DNA of 64,000 nt. Source: Apricaphanius iberus (lineage: Eukaryota; Chordata; Actinopteri; Cyprinodontiformes; Aphaniidae). Position numbers and translations under genes: made by a program. Position 1 is the stretch's first letter, and each line of letters starts with the position of its first letter. The notes below the pieces were generated by a model. That model saw only the letters and a program-made list of their open reading frames with translations. It did no database searches and was not told where the DNA came from. This document shows positions 33,363-46,070 of this stretch, in pieces. The DNA lies in NCBI GenBank assembly GCA_028564705.1, contig JAPXFQ010001391.1, forward strand, positions 868,001-932,000, written 5' to 3'.

Positions 33363-33950
33363 AAGGGGCTATATCATGCAAAATCAAGTTTTTGGAGTGT
33401 TCAACCATCTGGTAATGCAATTTTCTCATAAAAACCCCCACCAGAGTGGTTTTTGGCTTAATTCACGCATGTCTAAGTAATCCTCCTGAATTCTGCCCTC
33501 TGAGCAGCTGCCCCCTCCCCCCCCTCTCCTAGAAAACTACTGAGTGTTAAACTAGTGACATCACTGGTTGAAAGTTGAGTGCTAGAGGTGTCTGCACCGC
33601 CCCTGCACGCAGAGCGGCTTACCCCTGGTAGATTTTCAAACACACCCTCGTCCTTCTCACGGTTCATGGCAGCTTCGGTTTTTGGCAGCTTAAAACACTT
33701 TTTGTTGGATTTTTTACCTTCTCTGTGAAAACGCCCGTTTGGCTGCATGGATTACAGGATTTTATTCTACATTCCTAAAGAACAGCTGCTGTATGAAAGA
33801 ACAAATGTGCCTGATGGACAGAGAAGTGGCACCATGCTAATGCTAATGTGGGTTAGCCATTTATCAAGCTGCTTATGTGATCTTTTAACAGCATTGTGTC
33901 ATTAATTAATTGATCTGTAGCATCTCAGAATGTTCAGGAAACAGGTGCAA
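33363..33950 (+). repeat. Truncated non-autonomous DNA repeat (AGGGGCTATATCATGC)
   Basis: AAAGGGGCTATATCATGCAA opens a 0.5-0.6 kb segment with a C-rich core (GCTGCCCCCTCCCCCCCC) that resembles a frequent teleost non-autonomous element. The expected inverted end is not found, so it is truncated. The right boundary is approximate. Confidence 0.4.
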
Positions 33951-34659
33951 ACAACGCCCAGGGCTTTTTTATATACTGGGCTGGAAAGATTTGCTTAGTG
34001 GATGCAGCTGTGTTGGTTTGGGTTGTGTCTAAAGCCTGGAGTTTTAGCAACTAATTAAAAACTTCTGGGATAGAACGTTATTTGGACAGCTACACTATTT
34101 GTTATCTACAGCAGTGCAATACAAACATATTAGTATATTTTTAATCCTGTCATTTAATGAAATACTTGCTGAGTAAGATTAGAAAATCACATTTCAAAAG
34201 AGAACAATGGAAGCTCATCAAGCAAAGATTCACCTGTTTTCTCCTCCCTTTTGTATTTCAGTAGAGTCAGACTCCATGTTTTTCAGATCCGTTCAAATCT
34301 GTTATTTTGTGTAAAAATAGGATTAAACTCTAATACAGAATGACAGAAGATTTATTTGGATGTATAAAAAGTAGAATTGATCTAATTTAGAGATGTGGAT
34401 AATTATCACCTTCAACTTTACTGAAACACTAATAAAATAAATAAACAACAGAAAACTTTAGTATCTTTAAACCTTTAAAACTGTTGTCTAAAATTAAGTG
34501 AAATAGCTGTTGATAAATATATTAAGGCAATCTTACATTCATTTCCATTGAATGGCTTAACTAGCTCAGACCTATGACATCAAGTGCACTTGATGAGGAC
34601 ATTGTAAGAGGTTTGTTCTCCTTAAACCTCAGATACTTAGCTTTGTGTGATCCTGTTGA

Positions 34660-34815
34660 AATCAGAGCCAACTGCAATCACCCGCTGATGGTGGTCAGAG
34701 GGCCCGGTGGTACCTGTGTGTTCTGCAGCTGTGGCTACAATGTAGCTTACCATCACCAGTGTGTGAATGTTTAAGTGAATGACTGAATGCAGAGTAAAGT
34801 GCTTTGTGAGGGACA
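34660..34815 (+). repeat. Fragment of the AAATGGTAAATGG repeat family
   Basis: CATCACCAGTGTGTGAATGT and GTGAATGACTGAATGCAG match the 45951-46070 copy, so this is an internal part of the same family. The short frame across it (34574-34774) is not a gene. Confidence 0.6.
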
Positions 34816-36031
34816 AAGTTAGCTGAGATTGATGTTAGAGATGGTAGATGGAAAGAAGTATCATCTCACAAACCTTTTTTAGCCAAATGGATAAGACTTC
34901 CTATTAGGTTATTTGAGGAATTTCGAATCATTTTTTTCCAAACATTATTATTTCTTTACTTATCTACATGAACTTAATATCTAAAGGGATGCACTAATTT
35001 CCCCCCATGACTGTACATCCATTAAACTGAGCAGCTCAGCTTCAATTCTACTTTTAAGTCTTCTTTTGAACCTTATGGTAATTTACGATCAGAAAAGTAG
35101 TAAATCTGCTCCACTTTCACTGCTGATGGTTGTACCATGGAGCTTTTTTTAATCATAGTGTGACAACGGTAATGACAAGTCCGAACTGTTTTCACATTTT
35201 AGAAAATATGTAATTTTCTTCACCACCCATCAAAAAAGCAAACAAAAGAGCTATAGAATATTGGCCGCTCGTTTTCACCCCGTGAGTCAAAGCTTTGTAG
35301 CAAAGCTGCAGGTGGTCTGGGTTATGTGTATACCAGCGACTTCATTCAGAGGATGAAATTTTTGCTCATTAGTCTACAAATTGCCCAACCTTTTCTTGTT
35401 AACAGCAATTTATATGCTTTCTTTCCTGACAGCTGAATACATTTCATATGTGTGCAATTTTCTTAATAATCCATCTTTTCTTTGAATTTGACAGATGTTT
35501 GTCAGTAAACAAATGGCATCATGAAGACCAAGGGAAATGGCATACAGCTTATGTTTATGAAGAAGTTTAAATCAGGGTTTTGGTATTAAACAATAGGCAA
35601 TGGTATAATTAATCTCATAAATCTCTGTTTAATCTATTGTTTAAAAATGAAAGGGAAAAAATGAGTATGGGACAACTGTAAACCATTAATTATATTGAAA
35701 ATGTCCATCTAATCTCTTGCTGATTTTTGAACTGACACATCTTAGATTAATACAGCGTTACAGCTGCTATATTGAACGCGTGAATTTCCTCCTGTAATTA
35801 AAAGGGCTATGTGGAAACCAAACAGGTGAATGTTCACCAATCTGTGTGCTAAAACCTGCATGATCATTTTTAAAAAACATGTATTTTCATTTTGTTAAAT
35901 TTCTGTTTATTCTTCGAGACAGGGATACTAAATGGTTAGAAGAGGGGAATCTGTGGTCACATTATAAAGATCTATAAAATCCTAAAAAATAATCTCAACT
36001 CAAACCTGTCAACAATCAAATATATAATCAA

Positions 36032-36047
36032 ATATATATATATATAC
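36032..36047. repeat. Short (AT)n run
   Basis: Eight AT units, seen directly. Confidence 0.8.
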
Positions 36048-36833
36048 AAACAGTTTACTGTTAAATATTTAGAGATTTTTTTCTTGTATTAGTTTTTTCT
36101 GTATTTAAATGGTTGAATGGATTTGTGCAACCACCTGTGGGTGATTATATACAAAAATCTGATTTACCGGAGCTACTTCAAGTAGTCATGATCAATCTCA
36201 GCTCTGAAAATTATAACCTTGGCCACTTTGCACTCAAAGATAAGAAACAAAACAAATTACTTGCTCACTTAAAATTGGAAGGTTCTGTGATTAAACATGA
36301 CTAAATATTTGTTCCTGTGCCAACCAGTTCCTCACAAAGCTCTTAATGTTTCACAAACAGCTTTAATTTCGACATAGCTCTTTATTTATTTTTACAATTA
36401 TTAAAAAAAATTGCAGTAATGTTAACTGTCAATGTGCTTAGAATTTTTTCTTGACCCGGCTATTTTTATTAATTTATTGTGTTACCAAATAGTTTTTAGA
36501 TTTTGCAGTTTTACAATCCCCCAGCCCCACCCCCCCACAGCCTTTATAATAACTTCTGTTCTTAAGATTTTTTTTTAACAGAAAAACCCAACCGGAAACT
36601 GGATCTGCAAATAGTGACATTGACTAATGTTCTGACCCTGAGCAATTCCATTTGAATTAATGAATAAATGTATAAGGTCTAAACAAATGCTAGGTGCTCA
36701 TTTGTTTTTGTCATTTTTCAGGGTTTTTGAACCAACTTGGATTAGCTGTATTTCAAAATGTATCCCATCAAGAAGGATATTAACACACCTTTTCATGTAA
36801 ATAAATCTAGGTTGCTGGTCACTGAAAAAGTAC

Positions 36834-36992
36834 CTCGAACGGAGCTACTAGCCGACCATGGAGGAATGATGTTGCGTCTCTGGTAGAAAAGAATGTACGC
36901 TCCCTTGGTACACACTTCGTCCTCTGGCACCAGATCCACACTGCTGTCATCGTAGCTGTACCACTGGCCATCCACAGAGTTCCTACAGTAAG
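36834..36992 (-). CDS. usp43: Ubiquitin-specific protease 43, exon C (end of USP domain)
   Basis: The exon encodes 52 full codons, after GCT (Ala) completed from exon B: YCRNSVDGQWYSYDDSSVDL, then VPEDEVCTKG and AYILFYQRRNIIPPWSASSS. The Asp pair in YSYDDS supplies the third member of the Cys-His-Asp catalytic triad of this thiol protease, which removes ubiquitin from substrates. The AYILFYQRR strand is the usual end of the USP fold. The acceptor is TGATCCAG and the donor GTACTT, both phase 1. NSxDGQWYSYDDS and the IPPWSASSS end are characteristic of the USP31/USP43 pair. Confidence 0.94.
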
Positions 36993-39900
36993 CTGGATCA
37001 GAACATGACAACATAGATTTATGAAAGGCTCTTTCAACTGAAATCTTTAAATCTACAATAGGTACTTTTTTATTTCAATGAAGTCTTCTATACCAGACGC
37101 ATACAGATAGAAAACGATTTTCCAAGTTTTCACTTGTATGATCACTGTTCAAAAAGCCAACAACAGTTTGCTTTGCTTTAATGGTTTTCTTTAACCACCA
37201 GCCATCCATCTAATGAGTGCTATTGTAACCCAGGTCTATCACAGATACTTGCATTTGACTGTACTGACTTTGCTTTTTATTATTCCTTCAATAAAAAAAA
37301 AGCTTTTTCATTTCATCAGTGGCCTTAAATTCATGTAACAATGTGACAAAAAATATTATCATTTTTGAAACCATAACTTATCAAAACCTTTATATGCCTT
37401 GATTCTGGTAACCTGCCATGGGGAGCATAACTCTCCTCCCCTTCCGGTCGGCCCATGGGTCCCCTGGCCAAAAGAATAATGAATGAAATTCAATGGAGCG
37501 ATAAAAGTTATTTTCTGGTCAGCTTTCTCTTACATTCTGAATCACACATATGTTGTACCTTAGTTAAAATGATAACTAATAATGTAAATTTTGACTGTGC
37601 TTGTCAAGTCATTTGGAATTTATCTAATTGTAAAATTTTGCAATTAAAATGCCTACAAATCAGAATTCAGAAGTTGCATATATCAAGCAACGCAGCTATT
37701 GAAAGCGAGCACCAGCTATAGCGTGTAAAACACTCACTGTGGCCTTGTAGAGCTTCTCCCGCATGCTGGCTCTCATTCCACTGACTGCTTTACCCCCGAC
37801 ATAGCTGCCACTTTCCACATAGTCAGATTTATAGTGCTTTTTTCCATGTTTAATGTCTTCATCCTGGAGGCTATGACCCTCACTCTCCTTCTTCTGCAGT
37901 TGTAGTCTTCCAAACATTTTTACACAAAACCTAAAGCAATTTTTGCGGCCGGTTGAAAAGCAGTGTTTTGTCTGCATCAAAATTAGTCTTTAAAATTCAC
38001 GGACATGGTATGTTCGATCCACGACACATTTCAAATTGGATCAGAAAATAACTTATCACTCCATTGACTCTCATTCATTTTTTATTTTTTTTTGGCAGTA
38101 AGGGACCCATGGACCGGAAGGAGAAGGGCGGGACTCCCCACAGTGATTGAATAATATGAGAGGTTTAAAATGATTTTTCCCATGTAATCATTTTTAATGC
38201 AGATATGTACTAGACGACTGAATATAGTTTAAAGTGAATTGGGGTCCTTTGACTCAATGAATCGCTACACAGATGCAGCTCATTCACCATTAATGTTACA
38301 ATTAGCTTCTAATCTGAGTGCTCGCTTTTATTCCCATCAAACTCCTCCTTAAGCAACACAAGGAAAGGCCTCCCACCACTTTTGATCTACTGGTTTCCTA
38401 TACAACCATGATTCCATTCCCTCCATTTGAATGAATTTCACATAAAAGCCAGTCAGGAGAAACTTGAGTTAAAGGTTTAATATTAAACATTTTCATAAAA
38501 ATCTATATTTGAATTAAAATATAATAAAATGTAAATTTTAACCGGGCAAAACAATGACAATATGTTTACATCTACCAGCCAGTAGCAGCTGCCATTGCGG
38601 GTCGATAGACACTATTTCTATGTTCCAACAAAATTGTCAGCTCAGCTAGAAACTGCTTCAGAGCCCCAGCTGGAGATATCGTTATCTGTCTCAGGAGAGG
38701 AGAGACTGGAGAAGAGCAGAAACTAGAGTAGTTTTAGATGAAGCCTACACTAGATAAACCCAGATAAATAATTTCCACTGCATCAAACACATGCAGAACT
38801 TTCCTCCTGGATTGGTAAACTAACTCCTTGACTAGGCTAACGTTAGCTGTCAGTTCAATTCCTCTAGGATACATTTCTACTAGACACAGTTCAGGCTGGT
38901 CACTGGCCATATCGTCAGCGAAACAGTTAACCCAGGGCTAAATTATGTTTTTTATTGTTCTAACTTCTACCTAGATAAACTAGATATTGCTATTGTGCTA
39001 ATGTTTCATATCCAACCTTTAAGATGCAACATCAGAACAAAGCTGCTGAGCAAGATGGTGTCATTGTTGGTAGCCAGCTCTGTGGTGTCTTAGAGGATCT
39101 TTTCAACATGTGTCTCTAACTCCAGAAAAATCCCAGTGATTTGGAAGCTACATACTTGCTTCCCTTGCTCAGCAAACTGCATCCCCTGATATTGAGGTAA
39201 AGTAGTGGTTGATTCTCAGTCTCCATTAGGACCCTTGGTAAGTGTAGATGATGCAGTTCTGCAGCTGCTATAGAAGGATTACTCCATCCTGGACCAACAC
39301 CATTGCTGTTCTTCAACTTCTCAAGAGCCTTTAAAAATGTTTTTTGGCTGAGTATTACCCAAAATGTAGACAATAATCTGACAACATTGGCAACATGAGT
39401 GCCCTCATATTTAACTTTTCTATCACCCTTCCCGTTTTTACTGCTAATGTACGATTTGCCAAAAACATTTCTGAATCGCACCATCTAACGAACTATTCTC
39501 CTTGCACTGCTATGGTTGGCTGTTTTAAGGGCAGAAAAAAATCTCTTTGCATTCAGCAGGAGGTCACTTGTCAATGAAAGAATGTTCACTGAACCGAGTT
39601 TGTAAGAGGCTCTATTAAAATAAATCCAGATCCTGCACGCCTCGCCTGTCAGAGGTTGGTGTATCATAGTAATGTCTGGAAATAAGTCTTCATTTATTAA
39701 ATATAATTTGAGTGTTTTCATCTGAACTTGTTGCTGTTCGATAAAATGTTTTATTTGATTTAAAATGTAGGTGCTGCAGTGTTATGTGATACTGATAAAT
39801 TAATAGAGAAAAAAACTGTTGATAGTTTGACCACCCACAGAGATGTTCAGTATCAACTTTAATTACTGCCTATTTATTTGATATATGTGATATCTATATA

Positions 39901-40842
39901 TTGCATATTTCTGTAATTTGATGTAAACGATTCACATCTCTGGCTTTGCACATAGCTGGGACGCAACCACAACCTCTAACAATATTCTGTATGGAGATAT
40001 GGAGTGCGCAAGGTTTGTGTAAAGCAGCTTTCATGGTGACAGACAGCTGTTATCTCCTCACTAAACAAAATAATATGTTTTCAGACTTTCTAACATTAAA
40101 GTTTAAGAGCAACTACTAATAACGTCTGACACATTTCTGAATTCCATGATTGATCTTTACAGACAACTTAATTTGCTTAGAGGAAATTCTTATTTCCAAA
40201 AATCTTCAGAAATATATTTCAAACAATTCTTCAGCTATTAGGAACAACAAGCCATTTATAGGTTCAATTTAGTATTTCTAAGTTTATCACTGTGCTCTCA
40301 AGCCTCAGAAAGTGTGTGAATGTTGGATTAATTGATTTCCTTATAGTTTTAGCATCACTTGATATGAAAGTTACTTACTTTTCTGTTTAAGTAAAGTACC
40401 CAAGACATATCTGAACCATTCCACTCAATGTGGTCCTTCAAATTATCAGGAAAGCTTAATTGGACTAATCAAATATTGGCTCCAAGTGACAATCAAAGGT
40501 GGGTAATAATGTGAGATCACTGTGATCAAATAAAGCCTACTGCATAAACAAAGGCCAAAAGGAGAATAAAGGACTGACAACAATAGTTGAGCATTTATTT
40601 TAAACTCAAATACTATTTTACTGTCTGGAATAAGCAGGGGGGTGGATGTCACAAAACATATGTGCTTTAGATTAATTTTGAAATTACTAGACTATAGACT
40701 ATTTTTAAAATGGAGAAGTTGTAGAAGCTGTATGCCTTATTATTTTAGCTGCAGTCTGGATTATTATTGTTTTTATGTTTTAAATAAAACAGCTTAGAAC
40801 ATGTTAAATACTTTTGTTGCATTCTGACGCCCAATTTCATAC
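36993..40842 (-). other. usp43: 3.9-kb usp43 intron (B to C)
   Basis: The intron contains the 722-bp long-inverted-repeat element at 37419-38140. No exon or other recognisable feature was found in the remainder; a 122-codon frame at 39116-39484 on the - strand looks like chance. Confidence 0.75.
37419..38140 (-). mobile_element. Long-inverted-repeat DNA transposon, class unassigned
   Basis: The two ends are inverted copies over roughly 120 bp: CCTTCCGGTC..CCATGGGTCCC..GCCAAAA, then AATGAATGA, TCAATGGAG.GATAA and GTTATTTTCTG occur near 37440-37520 and, inverted, near 38040-38130. The core holds a - strand frame (37696-37980, MFGRLQLQKKESEGHSLQDE...) of unknown relation. The family looks familiar from other fish genomes, but I cannot name its superfamily or find a target duplication. 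Confidence 0.7.
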
Positions 40843-41092
40843 CAGTATAATGTCCTCCATGCATTCCTCCATGATGGTTACACACAGCATATAGGTCGTA
40901 CAGGCAATCTTGCGGGAGGAGTAATTCATCAGGTTGAGGAGTATGGCCAGAAGCTTGTTTCCGGGAAGAGGCAGAAAACCCAGTGTGCAGATTCTTCATA
41001 CTTTGACTACTCTTCGCTACATGAGGGGCCATGTTCAGTGCAGTCAGGGGGAATCGAACCAGGGTAGACAGCTTGTTCCTTCGATCACCAAC
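40843..41092 (-). CDS. usp43: Ubiquitin-specific protease 43, exon B (catalytic His box)
   Basis: The exon has 83 codons plus one base. It begins VGDRRNKLSTLVRFPLTALN then MAPHV, in phase 0 after exon A. A variable insert of about 30 residues follows, then DCLYDLYAVCNHHGGMHGGH and YT. GGHYT is the USP His box, carrying the general-base histidine. The donor GTATGA splits the Ala codon that exon C completes. Both the VGDRRNKL start and the LYDLYAVCNHHG box fit USP43/USP31. The reading frame runs open to 40745, beyond the donor, but the extra residues are intronic. Confidence 0.94.
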
Positions 41093-42090
41093 CTGTTTGA
41101 ACATTTAATGTACATCATGAGCAAATGATTGTAACATTAGACAAATACATATTTTTAAGACCATGAAGTGGCATACACATACAGCTTGCTATAGTAATAA
41201 GGTCTGTATGAAACTGAAAGATAAAAGTCAAAAGAAAAAATACTTTTAAGCCTTAACACACAGTGTCATTAAAAATGGAAAGAAAATGCCATTTGGAAAA
41301 ACTGAATTATGAAAAAAACTTCTGTTTTCCATTTGCAAACCTCTGTAGACCTCTTGAAAAAGTAAACTTTTTATCCCTTAAGCTTTTAATACATCAGAAT
41401 TCCTCAAATATACTGGAAATAATTTCAATACTTCACAAGAAAAACCAGAGAGGAGATGTGGTTTGAGGTCAAAAACATAACTTTCTTTAACTTCATCATC
41501 CCATTTGCAATTTCTTTATTTCTAAACTCATCTCTACTCTCGTACTGGATTTTCAAGACTATCAGACCACTTTTTTAATTTCCCCTGTTAAGCTGTAAAA
41601 ACGTCACTTATTTTGGCATTTCTGAGACATGAGGACAGCTATTTGAAATATATCCCATTTTCAGAAGGTTAAAATGAGTCTTTTTTTAGATGGTTATTTA
41701 AATATTAGCCCTATATATTATATTATAAAGAACGTTACCTTTCGAATTATATTAACTAAAAATTCCACTTTTTTAAATAATCAAATTTGGGAAATTTAAC
41801 CTTAAAAATTTAATGTAGTCAGCATAAGACTTAAATGAAATCCACATCAACTCACAACTTCATACCCCCACTGGCAGACATAGGTTTAACTTAATTTGTA
41901 ACATTTTACCAACATATTTTTGTCTGACTAAACATAAAATTAACATTTGGGAGTCTAAACTTGAATTTGATAAAGAACCCATGGGGGTGGGGGGGTGGGA
42001 GAAAAAAAGGTTAGGGTTATGGCAAGGTGGCCTGAAAATGTCAGTGGAGAAATACACTTAGCAATTATAAAAATTATTCTCATAAGCATG

Positions 42091-42225
42091 AGTGAGATTT
42101 CCTGTCTGAGCTGGGAATGCTTGTGAGTAAAATCTGATATTGTGCCATATCTCGTCATCGCTGGGTGGCCACATACCACAGACTGTAGGAACAAAACGGT
42201 TATATCCAAAATTTATCGCCGCATG
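42091..42225 (+). repeat. Repeat copy related to 56371-56505
   Basis: GATTTCCTGTCTGAGCTGGG and, about 80 bases on, CATACCACAGACTGTAGGAA and CAAAACGGTTATA occur in the same order and orientation at 56371-56505. It is probably one half of a non-autonomous DNA transposon. Confidence 0.7.
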
Positions 42226-42275
42226 TGGTCTTTCAAGGTTTGCCATTTGCAAAACCAGTTTAAAATCTTGCAATG

Positions 42276-42400
42276 TAAATGGTAAATGGACTGAACTTAT
42301 ATAGCGCTTTTCTAGTCTTACTGACCACTCAAAGCGCTTTACATTGGAGCCACATTCACCCATTCACACTCGCATTCATACACCGACACCCAACATGGCT
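42276..42400 (+). repeat. AAATGGTAAATGG-type teleost repeat, left end
   Basis: AAATGGTAAATGGACTGAAC, TTATATAGCGCTTTTCTAGT and CACTCAAAGCGCTTTACATT are typical of a very common fish repeat whose other end reads CCATTTACCATTT (see 45951-46070). Confidence 0.7.
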
Positions 42401-42727
42401 CGGTAGGACAATGTGTCAATCAGTGTTTCACTGTTCTATTAGCTTTCAGCACTTATTCCCGATCATATAGCACCATTTACAAAAATTCAGCTCCACACAG
42501 GCAGTTTAGTTTCTCAGCCTTTCTCTATAATGAATACAATAAACAACTTACAGCCTGAGCACTCGGCTACTATACTTTGAAACAAAATAAGCACATTTCC
42601 TTAACCACAAACTAAGGTAAAGTACTTTTTTATTTATTAAAAAAGGGCTGTATGGGGGCTGTATATACAGACATATTTACAAGCAGTTCCTTTTATTATG
42701 TATTTTGTTTCTTTTAAAGTGTACCCA

Positions 42728-42790
42728 TTCTCCATTATCTATGGGGGGATTGGGACTGGTTCCTATCTTCAGTGGTCATAAGGACTACAC
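42728..42790 (-). repeat. Inverted, shortened LINE tail fragment
   Basis: GGGACTGGTTCCTATCTTCA and the preceding CCATTATCTATGG are the reverse complement of the decayed RTE/Rex-type tail seen at 3656-3780. Confidence 0.45.
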
Positions 42791-44107
42791 ACTCACCAGT
42801 GCCAGATACCAGTCAATAGTTTATCCATTTATAATTAATGTCTGTGTGGTGTGAGTACTTGAAACTAAAGTCAGTTTCCTTGGTTGTGCTCACAATCCTG
42901 GCCAAAAAGCTGATTCTCATCAAAACATGACAATGCTGGTTCCCCCTGAACCTCGGGTCACTGGATATTCAATAAGCAAGTAACATAAATGTCTTGCAAC
43001 AGCCCTCTGTGAAGACTGAGGGCAGTTGAGATCCTTCTTTATCAGACCCATCAAAGGTTGTTACAGTAAGGGAAATTAGAATGAATAACTGTGTGAATAA
43101 TCCTCTCTAGTTTTCAAGCAGTGTGTTTTCACAATTCGTGCAGATCCAACACCAGGGAAGCAGTTGTTTTTTTTTAAATCAGCAGCCTGACTGCTGCCCC
43201 GAAGCAGGAGTTTTGAACAAAATGGCTCAACAGCACCGAGCTCAGTGAATGTTTCTCAAACTTGAAGCTTCAAACAGCTCTAGACCTTCTACAAGACAGG
43301 CCTACTACCGGAACTTGTAAAAAAAGAACCTGATGAACTAAATTTTACTGGACTAACAGGGTTTTGGTGGCTTGGGTAGGGAAGCCTCTGTCCTAGATAA
43401 GCAGTGGATTCTCCCAAATCTCACTTGCAGCCACAAATTGTAATGTATTATGGGTGTATACATGTATACATCCACCCATATCACCATGGATTCATACTCC
43501 ACGGACAGGGGATGGGGAGACCAGCCCTCCTCTATTTCTGCCCTCAGTCTGTGCTGGTACGTCTGCTGGCTACCTCTGTGTCAGGTGGATAGCTACTCTG
43601 GGGAGATGCCTGGTGGGGATTTGAGCTACCTGCCCCCTGCAGTTATTTGTTTCCGAGTACTGCAATAATATCTATACCTATAATATATCCAAGTATACTC
43701 TTTATTCTTGCAACTGTTTATTTGTTACTTTCAATGATAGAATATATATTTGATCTAATATTTTAGATTACATAAACTTTTGTTCATATTAATATACTAA
43801 CAAATGAAATCATAAGCATAAAACAAATAGAAAAGATCTACTTGATTAATTACCAGCATTTTTTATGATGTTTAGCTTTAAATAACCCTAAAAAAAGAGC
43901 AAAGACAACGAAACATACGTCACTCAGATATAGACACTTCTCAAAAGAAACAAGCCTTTACATGAATGTAGCTGTATTTGGCCTCCTGGTGTCCTTATGA
44001 AAATTTAATTTTCCATAGACCTTTAGAACCAAAGATTTCTGTCTCTTCTGGCAAACTTGTTTCACAAATGAGATGCAATGTAATAGTTTTGTGAATTACT
44101 TTGAATG

Positions 44108-44918
44108 TTTCAATATTAGGAATGCAACGGGACAGGGTAAAGTACCGGACCGTTTGGTACGCCCTGTACGGAACAATCTGTCCTCCTGTACCGCGGGACT
44201 TCGGTACTGCCATTGATTTTGTGCTGGTAATTAGTTACTGCCGACCCGACGTTACCAAACTGCGCTGCGCCCCCAGCCACAGGTGCAACAACCAGCTCGC
44301 TGTTCCCCGCTCCAGAATCTGTTTGGCATAGAGACACAACCTCCTCTCCACAATGCGCGCATCACGGAGCAGTCAGGAGCAAAAAAATGTACACGAGTCG
44401 GTTGCGCTTTTTTCGGAAATTAGCCCTGGTGTGAGGCGCTGCTAAAATTTCTCCTGACTTGAGTGCTTTCTGCCCAGGCGGGCTCCAGCATTCAGGGGCG
44501 CCGGGTTGCGCTGTGTTAATCTCCTCTTTGTGGTGAGCCGGAGCGCGAAGCAAAGAGAAGATGTGCTGTGCTCCATTCATTGATGCACACACACATGCCC
44601 TTTGAGCAGCGGGCACCCGTAGAATATTTATCCGCCACCTGTGTCAGTGTGGTCAGATGCGCTCTCGTTTAAAGAACCGGTAAAATACAGAAAACATTCT
44701 GCTACTGCGGCCCTGTGTGTGAACCATAATCCCAGAGAGACGTGCAGCACCTTTGCTGTATTCTCATGGTTTTGACCCTCCCAAACCTGTAACTATGGGC
44801 GGATTAAGTTAACTGTGACATTCTGCTTTTGTTCCCCAAAAAAATAAATAGCCTATATGTTTTGGGATAAAAAAAGCAGTCTCTTTCTGCACAAAACATT
44901 TACCGAACTGTACCGTGG
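44108..44918 (+). mobile_element. hAT-like non-autonomous element, 3' end lost
   Basis: GGAATGCAACGGGACAGGGT, AAAGTACCGGACCGTTTGGT and TACGCCCTGTACGGAA open a GC-rich 0.8-kb segment, and ATTTACCGAACTGTACCGTG lies near its right edge. This GTACCG-rich subterminal style, with a GGGTGCAACGG-like start, is that of fish hAT elements. The right terminus is missing; a LINE tail fragment abuts it. No transposase frame was seen. Confidence 0.5.
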
Positions 44919-44966
44919 ATGGGTGGGGGCTGGTGCCTATCTCCACAGGTCGCCAGTCCATCACAG
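44919..44966 (-). repeat. Inverted LINE tail fragment with internal deletion
   Basis: GGTGGGGGCTGGTGCCTATC and CACAGGTCGCCAGTCCATCA are the reverse complement of two parts of the 3656-3780 tail, joined by a deletion. Confidence 0.55.
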
Positions 44967-45950
44967 ACAAAATATGTCTAAAATGTTTAATTTTAAATTC
45001 AAAGAGATTAGAGTATTAAAATCAGTGGCTTTTATTTCTATTCAGTTTTATCCTTTGGTGTCTTTGTTTTGGCCTGATTGATCCTTGTCAGCAGTTCAAA
45101 GCTTCGTAGCTGCTGGGCCATAGGGGTGCATTCAAGTACCACTCCTGAACAACCGACTTTATATGAATTTAACTATGGTAGATTAACCACTGGTTCTTAT
45201 GAGAAAAGTTAATCGTCAACTTGCTAAAAAAATCACCTACATTTGATTATTTATGATACATCATGTCCTTTAGTTTATATTAGTCTTTAGAAAGAGAAAA
45301 GCTGAAATCTCTTAAACTGATGATTGATGATCAATAAACATATTGGTAGTAGCAAACATCTGAAGTGTTATTAAGCTCCTCCTAAATATATATATTTTAT
45401 AATGTGGAAATCAGGAAGATGGAACTGAGATACTTTCTAAAGAAAAATAACTACATTAATATTTTTTTTTTTTTTAGTAGACCTCAAGCTTCATGGCCAA
45501 TCTTTTATCTCTGGGAAGCAAGCCACTGGTACCTTGATGTAAGAGCTGTGAGTGCGTTTCTGCCTTTTATCTGCTATACAGCATCCGTCAGTCCAAATTT
45601 ATATCTTAAAAAAAGATCAGTCTGGCAGACAGACAAGTGTACTTGCTGTAATACCTTTAGACCTTCAAGTGCTATTGAAAACCTGCATGATATCACACAA
45701 GAATAAACAAAAATAAAATCAAGATAACAAAAAATATAGACTTTATGGGTTGCAAAAAGGTTTTGCATAATCCAACAACAGAAAGACACCAGCACATGGA
45801 CATATGAGTAAGAAAACAAATCACCCATATTCATCCTTAATTAGATCAGGCAGACAGTACATCAATAATCTCATAATTTTAAACAGCTGTGCCCAATGCT
45901 GCTGATAATTTTAATCTGGGTATTCAATTACACTGTACATTGTATTTTAC

Positions 45951-46070
45951 CATCACCAGTGTGTGAATGTGTGCGTAAATGTGTGAATGACTGAATTTGA
46001 TGTCATGCACTTTTTGGGTCCTCAGGACTAAATGAAGCACTACACCAGTACACGCCATTTACCATTTACA
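45951..46070 (+). repeat. AAATGGTAAATGG-type teleost repeat, right end
   Basis: CATCACCAGTGTGTGAATGT through TTTTTGGGTCCTCAGGACTA to CCATTTACCATTTACA is the right half of the family whose left end is at 42276. The terminal CCATTTACCATTT is the inverse of AAATGGTAAATGG, so the family has short inverted ends. Confidence 0.7.

Larger units (their letters stand above)
28221..36833 (-). other. usp43: 8.6-kb usp43 intron (C to D)
   Basis: The intron has no coding exon that I can see. It carries a CA/TA microsatellite, a 105-bp direct repeat pair, a Tc1 relic and several truncated DNA-repeat pieces, listed separately. 28221-31230 and 34816-36833 hold nothing else identifiable. Confidence 0.8.

Noticed and set aside
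34574..34774. 66-codon + strand frame with several Cys residues (CVFCSCGY)
   Set aside because: It lies across a dispersed-repeat fragment, so the Cys pattern is not evidence of a zinc finger.
39116..39484. 122-codon - strand frame in a usp43 intron
   Set aside because: The sequence is not recognisable and no splice sites connect it in phase with exons B and C, which already join seamlessly.
26835..41092. USP31 as the identity of the protease gene
   Set aside because: The paralogue is close in the USP domain, but the ending SLGRKKTVPESSF and the LPLRWSLGS..LVQYLES segment match USP43 as I know it.
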